64,000 nt of DNA. Origin: Tolypothrix campylonemoides VB511288 (GTDB lineage Bacteria; Cyanobacteriota; Cyanobacteriia; Cyanobacteriales; Nostocaceae). The first letter of the stretch is position 1; every line of letters starts with the position of its first letter. Positions 42,057 through 51,039 of this stretch are shown in pieces. The notes beneath the pieces are model-generated. The model worked only from the letters and a program-made list of their open reading frames with translations, was not told the origin of the DNA and made no database searches. A program made the translations under genes and the position numbers. The stretch is taken from the NCBI GenBank assembly GCA_000828075.3, contig JXCB02000002.1, forward strand, positions 586,648-650,647, written 5' to 3'.

Positions 42057-43640
42057 TTAAGCGGAATCCTCTTGTGTTGCAGAGGAAAACAGATTGGGAT
42101 CGAGGTAGTTAATGCGTGCCAAGGGACTGAGGGCAGCCAAAATTTGAGGACCGTAGCTACGGTTAATCACACGATTATCAAGCAAAGCAACGACCCCTTT
42201 ACTTTCTCGCAATGGGGCTACAGCCCGTTGCAATTCATTCAAAGCAGTTGGCAACAAGTACAAACGGAACCAATCTTGATGCAAGCGCTTGTAGTGCGCC
42301 ACTCGACCTGCTACTACGGGATTTTCTAGAGATGGTAGAGGTAAAGTCGCGATCGCCAGAAGTTGGGGAGCAGGCAAAACCTTTTGATGCTCACGCCAAA
42401 ATTCCCAACCGGTCACTAAAATCCCATTTTCATCCAAACAAGTTTTTTCCACCTGCACCCGTGATCCAAACTCGGAGGCAAGAATTGCCCCCACTTGAGC
42501 TTTCAAGGGCACATCTCCCACAAGGATAACCGTCAATCCTGATGCTGTAGCGCTGAGGCACACCAGTGTCATAACTTTGTGAATAAATGCTGATTGAAAC
42601 TCTGGTGTGTTGGGTAGGGGTAACTGGTAGGGTATATACAATTGAATCGCTTCTGTTTGGGTATCTGAGGAAAACTTCAGGCAAGTTAACTCATCTTCCA
42701 ACCCTAAGCGATGGCGGAACAGGGGAGCTTCAGTTTCCGGTTCTAAGGCACTGCCAACAAACACCACAGGCTGGCGCTGCCAAATCGGTGATAGTATTTC
42801 TCCTAATTCAATCGGGGCACAGTGCAAAGAAAATAATCCTTGACGACGGGCGATCGTTGTCCAAAGTAGGGATGAGGGGGATGAGGGAGATGAGGGAGAT
42901 GAGGGAGATGAGGGAGAAATTTCGTTTCTGTGTTGAAATTGCTGCCAGAAGTTTTTCCAGGTATCAGGTAAGCTGGATATTTCTAAAGCCGAATACAGAC
43001 GGGTCAAAATTTCTTCTTCTGCCAGAGAAATGAGATAACATTCGTAGGGATTTGCAGGGCGCTTGAACAGTTCGTGTGTGAGTTGCGCCCGTGCAGAGCG
43101 AATCACCTCAGCTTGGGTTGGGTAAGCAAGCATAAGTTGATCCCAATCATGTGCTTCCAAGCTCATAGTGAGCTCTTGACGCACCCAGTCTTCTAAATCG
43201 TCTACTCCATCAATAATTGTGGGAATGCCACTCGGAAAATGCTCACAAGAACTGAGTTGCGCTTTTAACCAAGCTTGGGGAGAGACTAGGAACAATCCTT
43301 GGAATTCACCACCAGGCCAAGCGTCACCTGTTCTAATTGGTTTATTAACTTGTAGCCACTGCTGTAGGCGGGGTATTTCCACTTTCGCAAGTCGTTGCTG
43401 TACCAATGGTGGGGCAACAATAATCACAGGACCGTGCCACATCAACGCCGAGGCAACAAAGCTGGTACGATACCGCCCTTGATAGCCGCAAGCCGCCCCG
43501 ACTTGAATCAGGGCGCTACGTCCTAGCCGCAAGGCGCGAGCTACCAACCGTGCCATCGTCAAATGATGTGGCCACGAAGGGAAACCCGCCTGCGATCGCA
43601 GGAAGTTATGTAGTGACAAATGAACTTCTGCTTCAATCAC
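42057..43640 (-). CDS. degenerate DinG/XPD-like helicase protein
   Basis: A 527-residue protein with the layout of a DinG-type superfamily 2 helicase but without its catalytic motifs. Where the Walker A would be it reads LIQVGAACGYQGRYRTSF instead of GxGxGKS/T. Where the DEAH box would be it reads IIDGVDDLEDWV instead of DEAHxLxD. The C-terminal motif-VI region (LLDNRVINRSYGPQILAALS) is recognisably DinG-like. ATPase activity is therefore doubtful; a DNA-binding or regulatory role is possible. A 9-base microsatellite (42868-42910) encodes a Ser-Ser-Pro repeat near residue 245. The assignment rests on pattern only. Confidence 0.55.
   Translation of the reverse strand: MIEAEVHLSLHNFLRSQAGFPSWPHHLTMARLVARALRLGRSALIQVGAACGYQGRYRTSFVASALMWHGPVIIVAPPLVQQRLAKVEIPRLQQWLQVNKPIRTGDAWPGGEFQGLFLVSPQAWLKAQLSSCEHFPSGIPTIIDGVDDLEDWVRQELTMSLEAHDWDQLMLAYPTQAEVIRSARAQLTHELFKRPANPYECYLISLAEEEILTRLYSALEISSLPDTWKNFWQQFQHRNEISPSSPSSPSSPSSPSSLLWTTIARRQGLFSLHCAPIELGEILSPIWQRQPVVFVGSALEPETEAPLFRHRLGLEDELTCLKFSSDTQTEAIQLYIPYQLPLPNTPEFQSAFIHKVMTLVCLSATASGLTVILVGDVPLKAQVGAILASEFGSRVQVEKTCLDENGILVTGWEFWREHQKVLPAPQLLAIATLPLPSLENPVVAGRVAHYKRLHQDWFRLYLLPTALNELQRAVAPLRESKGVVALLDNRVINRSYGPQILAALSPLARINYLDPNLFSSATQEDSA
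42868..42910 (-). repeat. 9-base tandem repeat GATGAGGGA inside the helicase-like gene
   Basis: About four to five near-perfect units, translated on the minus strand as Ser-Pro-Ser repeats. The unit is a multiple of three, so copy-number change keeps the frame. Confidence 0.85.
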
Positions 43641-43803
43641 ACGCTTTTAATCCCATACAAAGTGATTTTTTAGTTGCTTTTAGCCCCATTACTATTATGT
43701 TGTTAGTTTCAGGAGTGGGTTGTTATGTGTTAGTTGTTGGTTGTTATATTAACTACTAACTCCTAACTTCTAACTCCTAACTAGTAACCAAATACCCTGA
43801 ATT

Positions 43804-44775
43804 ATGCCAACTTACAAAGGAATTTCCAGCGAAGCCTTCAGGCATCCTCTGGATCGCCAAGCAGAACTTGCCTTACGCAGTTTACCCGGATTTGATTTTG
43901 TCGCCCGTAAATTTGTGGAATTTTTCGTAGAACGCCCTCAGTTAATTTATTTAATGGGCAACACCATCCAAGTCGGGCCACGCCAATATTCCACTATTTA
44001 CCAGATGTTTCGGGAATGTGTGCGGGATTTGGATATTTATCCAGAACCTGCACTGTTCTTAGAGCAAAATCCGCTAGCAAATAGCTATGCGCTGGGGCAA
44101 GAGCATCCTTATATAGTCATAAATACAGGGGTGTTAGACTTGCTAAACGAAGCCGAAATTAGGGCGGTGCTAGCCCATGAGCTGGGGCATATTAAATGTG
44201 GTCATACTATTTTAATTCAAATGGCGATATGGGCAATGAGTGCTGCTTCTGCGATCGGTGATCTAACCTTCGGTATAGGTAATTTTGTCACTCAAGGTTT
44301 AATTTACGCCTTTTATGAATGGCGGCGTAAAGCCGAGTTATCAGCAGACCGTGCCGCGTTGTTGGTGATGGATGACTTAAACCCCGTGATGACTTCTATG
44401 ATGAAAGTCTCGGGAGGTAGTATAAAATATGCCAATGAATGCAGTTTACAAGAGTTTATCCGTCAGTCAGAAGAGTACCAGGCACTTGATGCAGATGGAC
44501 TGAACCAAATTTATAAATTCTTAATTTACAATGGCGGTCGTGGCACAATGCTCAGTCATCCTTTTGCTGTGGAACGTATACACTACCTGCGGCAGTGGGC
44601 AGAATCAGAAGAGTATCAGCAAATCAAAAAAGGAAATTATCAGCGAGCAACCGCTGCGGGAGCAGTCAATGTAGAAGCGCAGACTGCCCAAAATGAAGAA
44701 GTCGAAACTTTGCGCCGCCAAATTGAAGAATTGCAAAAGGAAATGGATCGCATTAAAAGGTCTAAGTCTGAGTAA
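43804..44775 (+). CDS. M48 family zinc metallopeptidase
   Basis: A 323-residue peptidase of the M48 (HtpX/Ste24-like) family. The zinc motif HELGH is at residues 125-129 (AVLAHELGHIKCGH) and the third ligand Glu lies in AELSADRAALLV. Hydrophobic stretches around residues 136-165 may associate with the membrane, though it lacks the multiple clear membrane helices of HtpX. The C-terminal ~30 residues form a coiled coil (EEVETLRRQIEELQKEMDRI), suggesting oligomerisation. Substrate unknown. The gene is divergent from the helicase-like gene across a repeat-bearing 160-base gap. Confidence 0.9.
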   Translation: MPTYKGISSEAFRHPLDRQAELALRSLPGFDFVARKFVEFFVERPQLIYLMGNTIQVGPRQYSTIYQMFRECVRDLDIYPEPALFLEQNPLANSYALGQEHPYIVINTGVLDLLNEAEIRAVLAHELGHIKCGHTILIQMAIWAMSAASAIGDLTFGIGNFVTQGLIYAFYEWRRKAELSADRAALLVMDDLNPVMTSMMKVSGGSIKYANECSLQEFIRQSEEYQALDADGLNQIYKFLIYNGGRGTMLSHPFAVERIHYLRQWAESEEYQQIKKGNYQRATAAGAVNVEAQTAQNEEVETLRRQIEELQKEMDRIKRSKSE

Positions 44776-44889
44776 GGGTGTTGTAGCCTGAAACGATTTT
44801 TGACTTTTTATTTGACTTTTTACTTGCTTTGTATCCGTCATAGGGCGCTTTGCGACTCAACAGCATGACTGCCAGATTTCTCAGAGAAA

Positions 44890-44918
44890 CCCCCAACTTG
44901 GGTTACAAAGATTGGGGG
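44890..44918. terminator. hairpin between convergent genes
   Basis: CCCCCAA and TTGGGGG pair around a 15-base loop, followed on the plus strand by an A-run rather than T-run, so it serves the minus-strand gene less well than it might; assignment tentative. Confidence 0.4.
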
Positions 44919-44956
44919 CAAAAATAATACCGAATTTATGCAGGAAATCCCCAAGA

Positions 44957-45193
44957 TTATGCAGTAGGCGCGAAGTGAAAATCTGCTATCAGTGGCAGTT
45001 CTAAAAGCGGTTTCTCGAATAACCTTTTGGAAAAGAACAAAATTTCCAGATTTTCAATTTCACCTGTAGTAGGGTTGAGACGAGCAATCACACCATACTC
45101 AATTTCTGCTGGTTCTTGCTCTGGGTATGGAGGAAGCTTGTTGATGTACAGGGTGTCAGCAGAGCGATCGTATTCAAACTGTAATTTTGCGTG
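44957..45193 (-). CDS. DUF2283 domain protein
   Basis: A 78-residue protein matching the DUF2283 pattern: FEYDRSADTLYINKLP, then GVIARLNPTTGEIENLEILFFSK. The start is set at the ATG at 45193 (MHAKLQFEYD), which begins right at the domain; the frame is open 14 codons further to 45235. Small DUF2283 proteins often occur in toxin-antitoxin-like or orphan settings; no partner is seen here. Function unknown. Confidence 0.72.
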   Translation of the reverse strand, partial: HAKLQFEYDRSADTLYINKLPPYPEQEPAEIEYGVIARLNPTTGEIENLEILFFSKRLFEKPLLELPLIADFHFAPTA

Positions 45194-45500
45194 CATATAT
45201 TTCTCTTGCTGCATTTTCTTGGTGTCAGCTGCCAACAGCTTATGCTGCTGTTTATAGCAGTTGACGCTAACGCAACTTTGTACGCTCTACAACAGTCAAC
45301 CTGTCTTCTGATGATAAAGTCTCAAAAATCAACAAGCGCAGTGCTTGCTCTGCTTGTTTGCTGCTGTAACAAAACAGCGAAAATAAAAAGAGTTAGAATT
45401 AAGGACTGAAAATTCAGCTATCTGATTTGCATCTGAGTCTGAAAAGACGCTTAGAGGTCAAATACAATAATGAAGTCTTGCCCTATTTAGTTCGTCAACC

Positions 45501-47027
45501 ATGTCGGAAGAAGATATTCGTGCTACGCGGCTGGAAAAAGTAGAACAGCTGAGGCAACTAGGGATGAACCCTTATGCCTATCATTGGGAATCAACCCATC
45601 ACGCCGCTGAATTACAGGAAAAATTTGTCGATTTGCCCAGCGGTGAAGAAGTTGATTTGGAAGTCACTGTGGCTGGACGTGTTATGGCGCGTCGCGTTTT
45701 CGGTAAACTGGCTTTCTTTACTTTGGAAGATGAAACCGGCACAATTCAGCTTTATTTAGAAAAAAACCGCATTCAAGAAAGCATGGCAGATGTTGATGCT
45801 GATGCTTTCAACCACTTGAAGCAACTTACAGATGTCGGCGACATCTTGGGAGTCAAGGGGACAATCAAACGGGCTGAAAAGGGCGAGCTATCTGTATTTG
45901 TTAAAGAATATACTATTTTAACGAAATCCCTGTTGCCTTTACCTGATAAATGGCATGGGTTGACGGATGTTGCGAAGCGATACCGTCAGCGTTACGTTGA
46001 CTTGATAGTAAACCCTGAAGTCCGGCAAACTTTCCGGCGTCGCGCTCTCATTACGGCTGGTATTCGGCGGTACTTGGAACAACGTGATTTTATTGAAATT
46101 GAAACTCCTGTTCTTCAAGCAGAAGCGGGGGGTGCAGATGCGCGTCCGTTCATCACCTACCACAACACTTTGGAGATGGAGTTGTATCTGCGAATTGCGA
46201 CAGAACTCCATCTCAAGCGTTTGATTGTAGGTGGGTTTGAAAAGGTGTTTGAATTGGGGCGGATTTTCCGCAATGAGGGAATTTCCACTCGTCACAACCC
46301 CGAATTTACCACAATTGAAATTTACCAAGCTTATGCCGACTATAACGACATGATGGCGCTGACGGAGGGCATTATTACCACTGTCGCTCAAGAAGTTCTT
46401 GGCACGCTGCAAATTACGTACCAAAGCACACCTGTGGATTTGACTCCCCCTTGGCGGCGCGTGACAATGCACGATTTGGTAAAGGAATACACAGGTTTGG
46501 ATTTCAACTCGTTCCAAACTTTAGAAGAGGCAAAAGCAGCCAGTAAAAATGCTGGTTTGGAAGGTGTAGAAGATTGCGCTTCAATTGGTAAGCTGCTGAA
46601 TGAAGCTTTTGAACAAAAGGTAGAGGAAAACCTCATTCAGCCTACCTTTGTTACCGATTTTCCAGTGGAAATTTCGCCACTGGCAAAGCCACACCGTTCC
46701 AAGCCAGGTTTGGTAGAGCGATTTGAGTTATATGTTGTTGGGCGCGAAACTGCTAACAGCTTCTCAGAGTTGACCGATCCTATCGACCAAAGACAACGTT
46801 TGGAAGCACAAGCCGCACGAAAAGCCGCTGGTGATTTGGAAGCACAAGGGGTAGATGAGGATTTCTTGACGGCATTGGAGTATGGAATGCCTCCCACTGG
46901 CGGTTTGGGGATTGGAATTGACAGGTTGGTGATGTTGTTAACAGACTGCGCGAGTATTCGCGATGCGATCGCATTCCCATTACTCAAACCTGAAAAATCC
47001 GAATCATCCCCAGAATCAGCTACATAG
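45501..47027 (+). CDS. lysS: lysyl-tRNA synthetase, class II
   Basis: A 508-residue class II LysRS. The OB-fold anticodon-binding domain covers residues ~55-150 ([21 protein letters not shown]). The catalytic domain has motif 2 ([26 protein letters not shown]) and motif 3 ([14 protein letters not shown]). All key parts are present and the length is normal. It is transcribed alone; a hairpin-type repeat lies just downstream (47033-47062). Confidence 0.97.
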   Translation: MSEEDIRATRLEKVEQLRQLGMNPYAYHWESTHHAAELQEKFVDLPSGEEVDLEVTVAGRVMARRVFGKLAFFTLEDETGTIQLYLEKNRIQESMADVDADAFNHLKQLTDVGDILGVKGTIKRAEKGELSVFVKEYTILTKSLLPLPDKWHGLTDVAKRYRQRYVDLIVNPEVRQTFRRRALITAGIRRYLEQRDFIEIETPVLQAEAGGADARPFITYHNTLEMELYLRIATELHLKRLIVGGFEKVFELGRIFRNEGISTRHNPEFTTIEIYQAYADYNDMMALTEGIITTVAQEVLGTLQITYQSTPVDLTPPWRRVTMHDLVKEYTGLDFNSFQTLEEAKAASKNAGLEGVEDCASIGKLLNEAFEQKVEENLIQPTFVTDFPVEISPLAKPHRSKPGLVERFELYVVGRETANSFSELTDPIDQRQRLEAQAARKAAGDLEAQGVDEDFLTALEYGMPPTGGLGIGIDRLVMLLTDCASIRDAIAFPLLKPEKSESSPESAT

Positions 47028-47551
47028 CTATAGGGTGCGTCAGGCTTTGCCATGATGCACCATCTTAATCAAGTGGATTAGTTTTGTGGTTGCCGTATTT
47101 AAATCCAACATTTTATACTAAGTTGCCCTTCGCTAAGTTAACGCTTTAAAATGCAATACCGTTTGCTTAAGGGTTATTGATGACAATTCCATGCATATAG
47201 AGACGTTGCAGTGCAACGTCTCTACATAATTCTTGAATAATGTATTGGTTATTACAATTTTCTAGAAAAATTAGTACTAGCTTACATGAAATTTATAAAA
47301 GCCACTCTTTCAAGGCATTAGTATAATTACGTAAATCGAAATTCACTATATCGGCTGTCAGTGTAAGACTATCAATTTGATGGTTGCTGTCTTTTAGGCA
47401 CAAAGAAGATTAGAGCCGTAGTTTGTTATTACAGCGGTTCTCAAATCAATGAACTACATATGTACTCATTTCAATCCCTGTAGAGACGCGCCGTTTGTAG
47501 CGTCTGTGTGGTCTATTGACCCGAAAATCGCTGTAAACAAAAAACTTCTTG
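47028..47551. other. intergenic region with dispersed repeats
   Basis: No ORF. GGTGCGTCA...TGATGCACC near 47033-47062 and the palindrome TAGAGACGTTGCA/TGCAACGTCTCTA at 47198-47224 are typical dispersed cyanobacterial repeats. A relative, GTAGAGACGCGCC, occurs near 47480. Confidence 0.6.
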
Positions 47552-47555
47552 CTAA

Positions 47556-48916
47556 TGGGACTTAAACAAAAATTAAGCCCAAATGTAGCCTAAACTAGCT
47601 TTGTAAGCGGCAAATACGTCACGATTATTATTCAACCAATCAAAGAAACGGTAAGACATAGCTGTTCTAAATGCTTCCAAAGCTTCAGTAAAGGTATTCA
47701 AAGGTTTGTTTGCCCACCTTCGTCTCAAGCCTCCAGTCATCTGATGCCAAAGAATAAAAGTATATGCACAAAAAACCAAGATAAAATGTCGAAGTAGACT
47801 TGTTTTATCTCGAACTTGATATTCTTTTAACCCTAGCCAACCCTTGGCTTCCCTATAGAAAACTTCCACCCAATTTCTTTCTCCATAGGTATTAACTATC
47901 CACTCAGGCGAAACAATTGATGTAGAAACATTAGTGATAAAGTAGTCAATATCAGTCGCTTCGGAGAAAGTGTCAGCATTCATAACGATAGCAATATTTC
48001 GCTTTCCTACGAGTTGTGATATCTCTACTTCTCTAGTTACTACCCATACTGTTTTCGGTTTATCTAAGTTGAGTTCAACCTTGGTGAAAGCCTCTTGAGA
48101 CAGGCTTTGTGCTAATTCATCTAGCCTCATTGTTTGTTGAACATTTTCTGATATGCTGAGACTTATTTTTCGATTTTTGGCTAATCCTCCCACGTACTTT
48201 AGTTGTCTCTTCTCTAACTCTAATAAGAACGATGTATTGTTGCCATATCCAGCATCTATCAGTACAATTCCTGGTTGATATTTTCGCGCCAATGTTCTGT
48301 CTATTAACTTGATTGCCAGTTCACTTTTTTTCTCAAATTCACAGTCTTGTTTACCTAATGCTAAGGAATCCGCGTGCTGGTATAGCTCTATATCTAATGG
48401 TAAGCTTTTTCGTCCATCGTACAAATGCGTTGTTACCACTACTATCCCATTATCTGTTTTACCAATCTCTCCAATATACTGCCTTCCCACTCCATCAGTA
48501 AAATTCCCACTTTTTCTATGACCTGAATCATCAATTATTAAGCTAAATCCTCTACTTATTCTCGTTTGACTACACTTGTTCATCGTCTCTAATCTCAGCT
48601 CATTTACCTTCAAATCAGACCATGGAGCTTCAGTTAAAAAGTGGTGTAATTGATGGTATTCGACCCCTATCGTGTTAGATGCCATCTGAAACACGTTTTT
48701 TCTCTCACTTTCCCCCAATAATCCTCCTAAATAATGCCTAAAACCTCTTTTTTGAGCTTTATGAGTAAACGCTTCATCAAACCGTTGACACCATTTCTCA
48801 AAACACGGTGGCATGGCTGCGGGGGTTGTCTCTTTCATTGGGTGTTACTTTAACGTGAAACCTATGCCCGTCAAGCATTATACCCTATTCTTTTTTCTTT
48901 TTTTGTTTAAGTCCCG
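47556..48916 (-). mobile_element. complete IS701-family insertion sequence with target duplication
   Basis: The 1361-base element has terminal inverted repeats GGGACTTAAACAAAAA (left, from 47557) and TTTTTGTTTAAGTCCC (right, to 48915). It is flanked by a 4-base direct repeat CTAA at 47552-47555 and 48917-48920, matching the YTAR target preference known for IS701. One transposase gene fills it. Intact ends and duplication point to a recent insertion into non-coding DNA. Confidence 0.93.
47573..48838 (-). CDS. IS701-family transposase
   Basis: A 421-residue DDE transposase, apparently full length. The catalytic acidic residues fall in LIIDDSGHRKSG, VLIDAGYGN and the late YREAKGWLGLKEYQVR. The N-terminal ~80 residues should bind the ends. 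The gene fills the element, its stop lying 17 bases inside the left end. No frameshift or internal stop is seen, so it is probably active. Confidence 0.93.
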   Translation of the reverse strand: MKETTPAAMPPCFEKWCQRFDEAFTHKAQKRGFRHYLGGLLGESERKNVFQMASNTIGVEYHQLHHFLTEAPWSDLKVNELRLETMNKCSQTRISRGFSLIIDDSGHRKSGNFTDGVGRQYIGEIGKTDNGIVVVTTHLYDGRKSLPLDIELYQHADSLALGKQDCEFEKKSELAIKLIDRTLARKYQPGIVLIDAGYGNNTSFLLELEKRQLKYVGGLAKNRKISLSISENVQQTMRLDELAQSLSQEAFTKVELNLDKPKTVWVVTREVEISQLVGKRNIAIVMNADTFSEATDIDYFITNVSTSIVSPEWIVNTYGERNWVEVFYREAKGWLGLKEYQVRDKTSLLRHFILVFCAYTFILWHQMTGGLRRRWANKPLNTFTEALEAFRTAMSYRFFDWLNNNRDVFAAYKASLGYIWA

Positions 48917-49024
48917 CTAACAGTGCAAGAGGGGTTTAAAGTCTTCCCACCCAGATTTGTTGTGCCAATTTTCTGACTTGCCTAACATTACCTTTGGCAA
49001 GTGCTTTAGTCTAAAAATCTAAAA

Positions 49025-49897
49025 ATGACAAAAGACGATTGTATGAAGCGATACCTACAACCTATCAACAAAATTTTGCTACTTGCTACTCCGGTCATTG
49101 CTAGCTCTATGTTAGCAGCTTCATCCACTCAGGCTGCGACTTTGGGAACTTCTGAGGCAACATTCAATATAGAGAACTTTAACCGCAATCCATTGGATAT
49201 TAGGACTATTACTGATGCTGTGACTAACACCATTAGCACAGATGGTCAAGTTATTACCAATGCCAATGCTAATGCCAATTTTAATGCCGATCCAAATGCC
49301 TTGACATTTGCCTCAAATTCATCTACTAGCAAAGCTCAAGGTGAAGGTCTTAGCTACCTTGGAGAGGGGCAAAGTTTTGCAGCGGTTCTAGGTTACGACT
49401 TTTTAGTACAACCAGGCGAAACATTTTCTTTTGATTTTAATGGGTTATTGGATCTCAAAACATCAATTGACAATCCAACAACAGAAAATGCAACTGCTAA
49501 TGGACTCTTAACATTTGAGTTATATGACAGCGGAAGTAACAGGCTGTTAGACTCTTTCTCAATTGTTGGGAGTTTAGCGACTCCAGGTAACGATGATGCT
49601 CTTGAAGTTCAACAAAGCGGTAGCATAACCTTAGATCCAACTCAGACTTATTTTAATAAATCTTTTGGCGGAACACAAGAAATTGCTCAAGCTACTGTTA
49701 AGGGTAAATATTCCCGTACTTTTGATAAGTCAACTTATCTCACCTTAATTGAAAGTAAAACGAACCAGGTAAGAGTTCAAGCAAAAGTACCCGAACCATC
49801 CACAGCCTTTGGTTTAGTCTTAAGTTGTGGAGTGTTTACTATGACCTGGAAACGTAAACACAAAGCAACTACCTCAGTACTTACTCAAAATTCTTAG
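49025..49897 (+). CDS. PEP-CTERM sorting domain protein
   Basis: A 290-residue exported protein. A signal peptide (LLLATPVIASSMLAASSTQAAT) ends near residue 38. The body is a beta-rich, Asn/Ala/Thr-rich domain with no recognised enzyme. The C-terminus is a PEP-CTERM tail: VPEPST, a hydrophobic segment (AFGLVLSCGVFTMTW), then KRKHK. Proteins with this tail are processed by exosortase and often belong to surface or exopolysaccharide structures. The start could be the ATG at 49025 or 49043; the second begins closer to a normal signal peptide. Single-gene unit. Confidence 0.85.
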   Translation: MTKDDCMKRYLQPINKILLLATPVIASSMLAASSTQAATLGTSEATFNIENFNRNPLDIRTITDAVTNTISTDGQVITNANANANFNADPNALTFASNSSTSKAQGEGLSYLGEGQSFAAVLGYDFLVQPGETFSFDFNGLLDLKTSIDNPTTENATANGLLTFELYDSGSNRLLDSFSIVGSLATPGNDDALEVQQSGSITLDPTQTYFNKSFGGTQEIAQATVKGKYSRTFDKSTYLTLIESKTNQVRVQAKVPEPSTAFGLVLSCGVFTMTWKRKHKATTSVLTQNS

Positions 49898-50230
49898 CTG
49901 CGGCATAACTCATATCTTTACGACATTTAACCTACGAATCATAGTTAATTGTTGATAATGACTAGACGTAATGAGATATTGCGTCTTTCCTTTTTATTTT
50001 TAGTGATTTATTTATAGAAAACCCGCTATAGGAATCCGATTTGATTTATGAAAAAATCTAAGTATGTTTCGGGTGTGTTATCGCCGAAAGTACGGCACCA
50101 AAGCCTTTGGATGGTGCGTTATGCCTCTGGCTAACGCACCCTACGTATATTTCAAAAATCAAATATGAGTCCTATATCAGTATATAAATAACAAAAATTT
50201 TAAATATTATTTAATACAAATTTGCTAAAC
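49898..50230. other. intergenic region between convergent genes
   Basis: Contains GGTGCGTTA...TAACGCACC at about 50115-50144, a dispersed cyanobacterial hairpin that could act as a bidirectional terminator. No ORF. Confidence 0.55.
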
Positions 50231-51013
50231 TTAAGCCTGCATCAACGCATCTTCTGATGCTTGAGGATGAGTATCATAATCTAATAAATTCAATATCTCT
50301 AGTGTTTCAAATTGTTGCTGTAGCCATTGATCAAACAATTGTTGCTGAATTTGAAAGCGTAACTGTTTGTCTAGTCGCGGTTGAATAATTTCCTCTACCC
50401 AAATTAGATACATTCCTTTGGATGTAGAAATAGGCTTAAGTATTTCTGGTGGACTGGCTGCAAAGATTGCAGCAGCAATATCTGGTCGAAAATCTGTGCG
50501 TCGTCGGATTCCTTGATATCCACCTGCACGACGAAGTTCTGAATTTTGAATGTATTGACGGGCGATTTCTTGGAAAGTTATTTCGCCTTCTTGCAGCGCA
50601 TAAAAAAGTTCCAATGCTAAATCTCTATCTTCTAAAATGACTTGGTAAGTGACAGCAGTAACATAATCAAGTTGGTGTTCGTAAAAGAACTGTTCGACTT
50701 TATTAGCAAAAAGATGATGCGCTAACTTTTGAGAAAGTACATTGGTGTGAGCTAATTCTTCAAAGTTATCCAAAGAAAGATGATGCTTTTTCAGCCATGC
50801 CCAAGTGTCTATGGCTTTAACAAGTTTCTTTTCTAAGCGTAGTTTATCCCCTTCTTGTTGTAGTTCTTCTGGTGTGACTGTAATGCCTGCTTCTTGGGCT
50901 ACTTTAGTAATTATTTTTTGAGCAGCGATCGCCTCCACAACTCCTGGTATTTGACACGAAAGTTTGATGTAGTGAATAATGTCATCACGGGAAATGGTCA
51001 AACTTTTTGACAT
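50231..51013 (-). CDS. SurA/parvulin-like peptidylprolyl isomerase (copy 1)
   Basis: A 260-residue protein with a SurA-like helical N-terminal part (residues ~1-110) and a parvulin rotamase domain (residues ~115-215: VTYQVILEDRDLALELFYALQEGEITFQEIARQYIQ, then AGGYQG and IFAASPPEILKPISTSKGMYLIWVEEI). No signal peptide is visible, so it probably acts in the cytoplasm or is secreted by another route. It is the last gene of the cluster, 26 bases after the HlyD gene. In cyanobacteria such proteins accompany HlyD/C39 exporters, presumably as chaperones of the cargo or exporter; that role is inferred. Confidence 0.87.
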   Translation of the reverse strand: MSKSLTISRDDIIHYIKLSCQIPGVVEAIAAQKIITKVAQEAGITVTPEELQQEGDKLRLEKKLVKAIDTWAWLKKHHLSLDNFEELAHTNVLSQKLAHHLFANKVEQFFYEHQLDYVTAVTYQVILEDRDLALELFYALQEGEITFQEIARQYIQNSELRRAGGYQGIRRRTDFRPDIAAAIFAASPPEILKPISTSKGMYLIWVEEIIQPRLDKQLRFQIQQQLFDQWLQQQFETLEILNLLDYDTHPQASEDALMQA

Positions 51014-51039
51014 AAGATTTTAAAGTTGGAATTCTTTGA

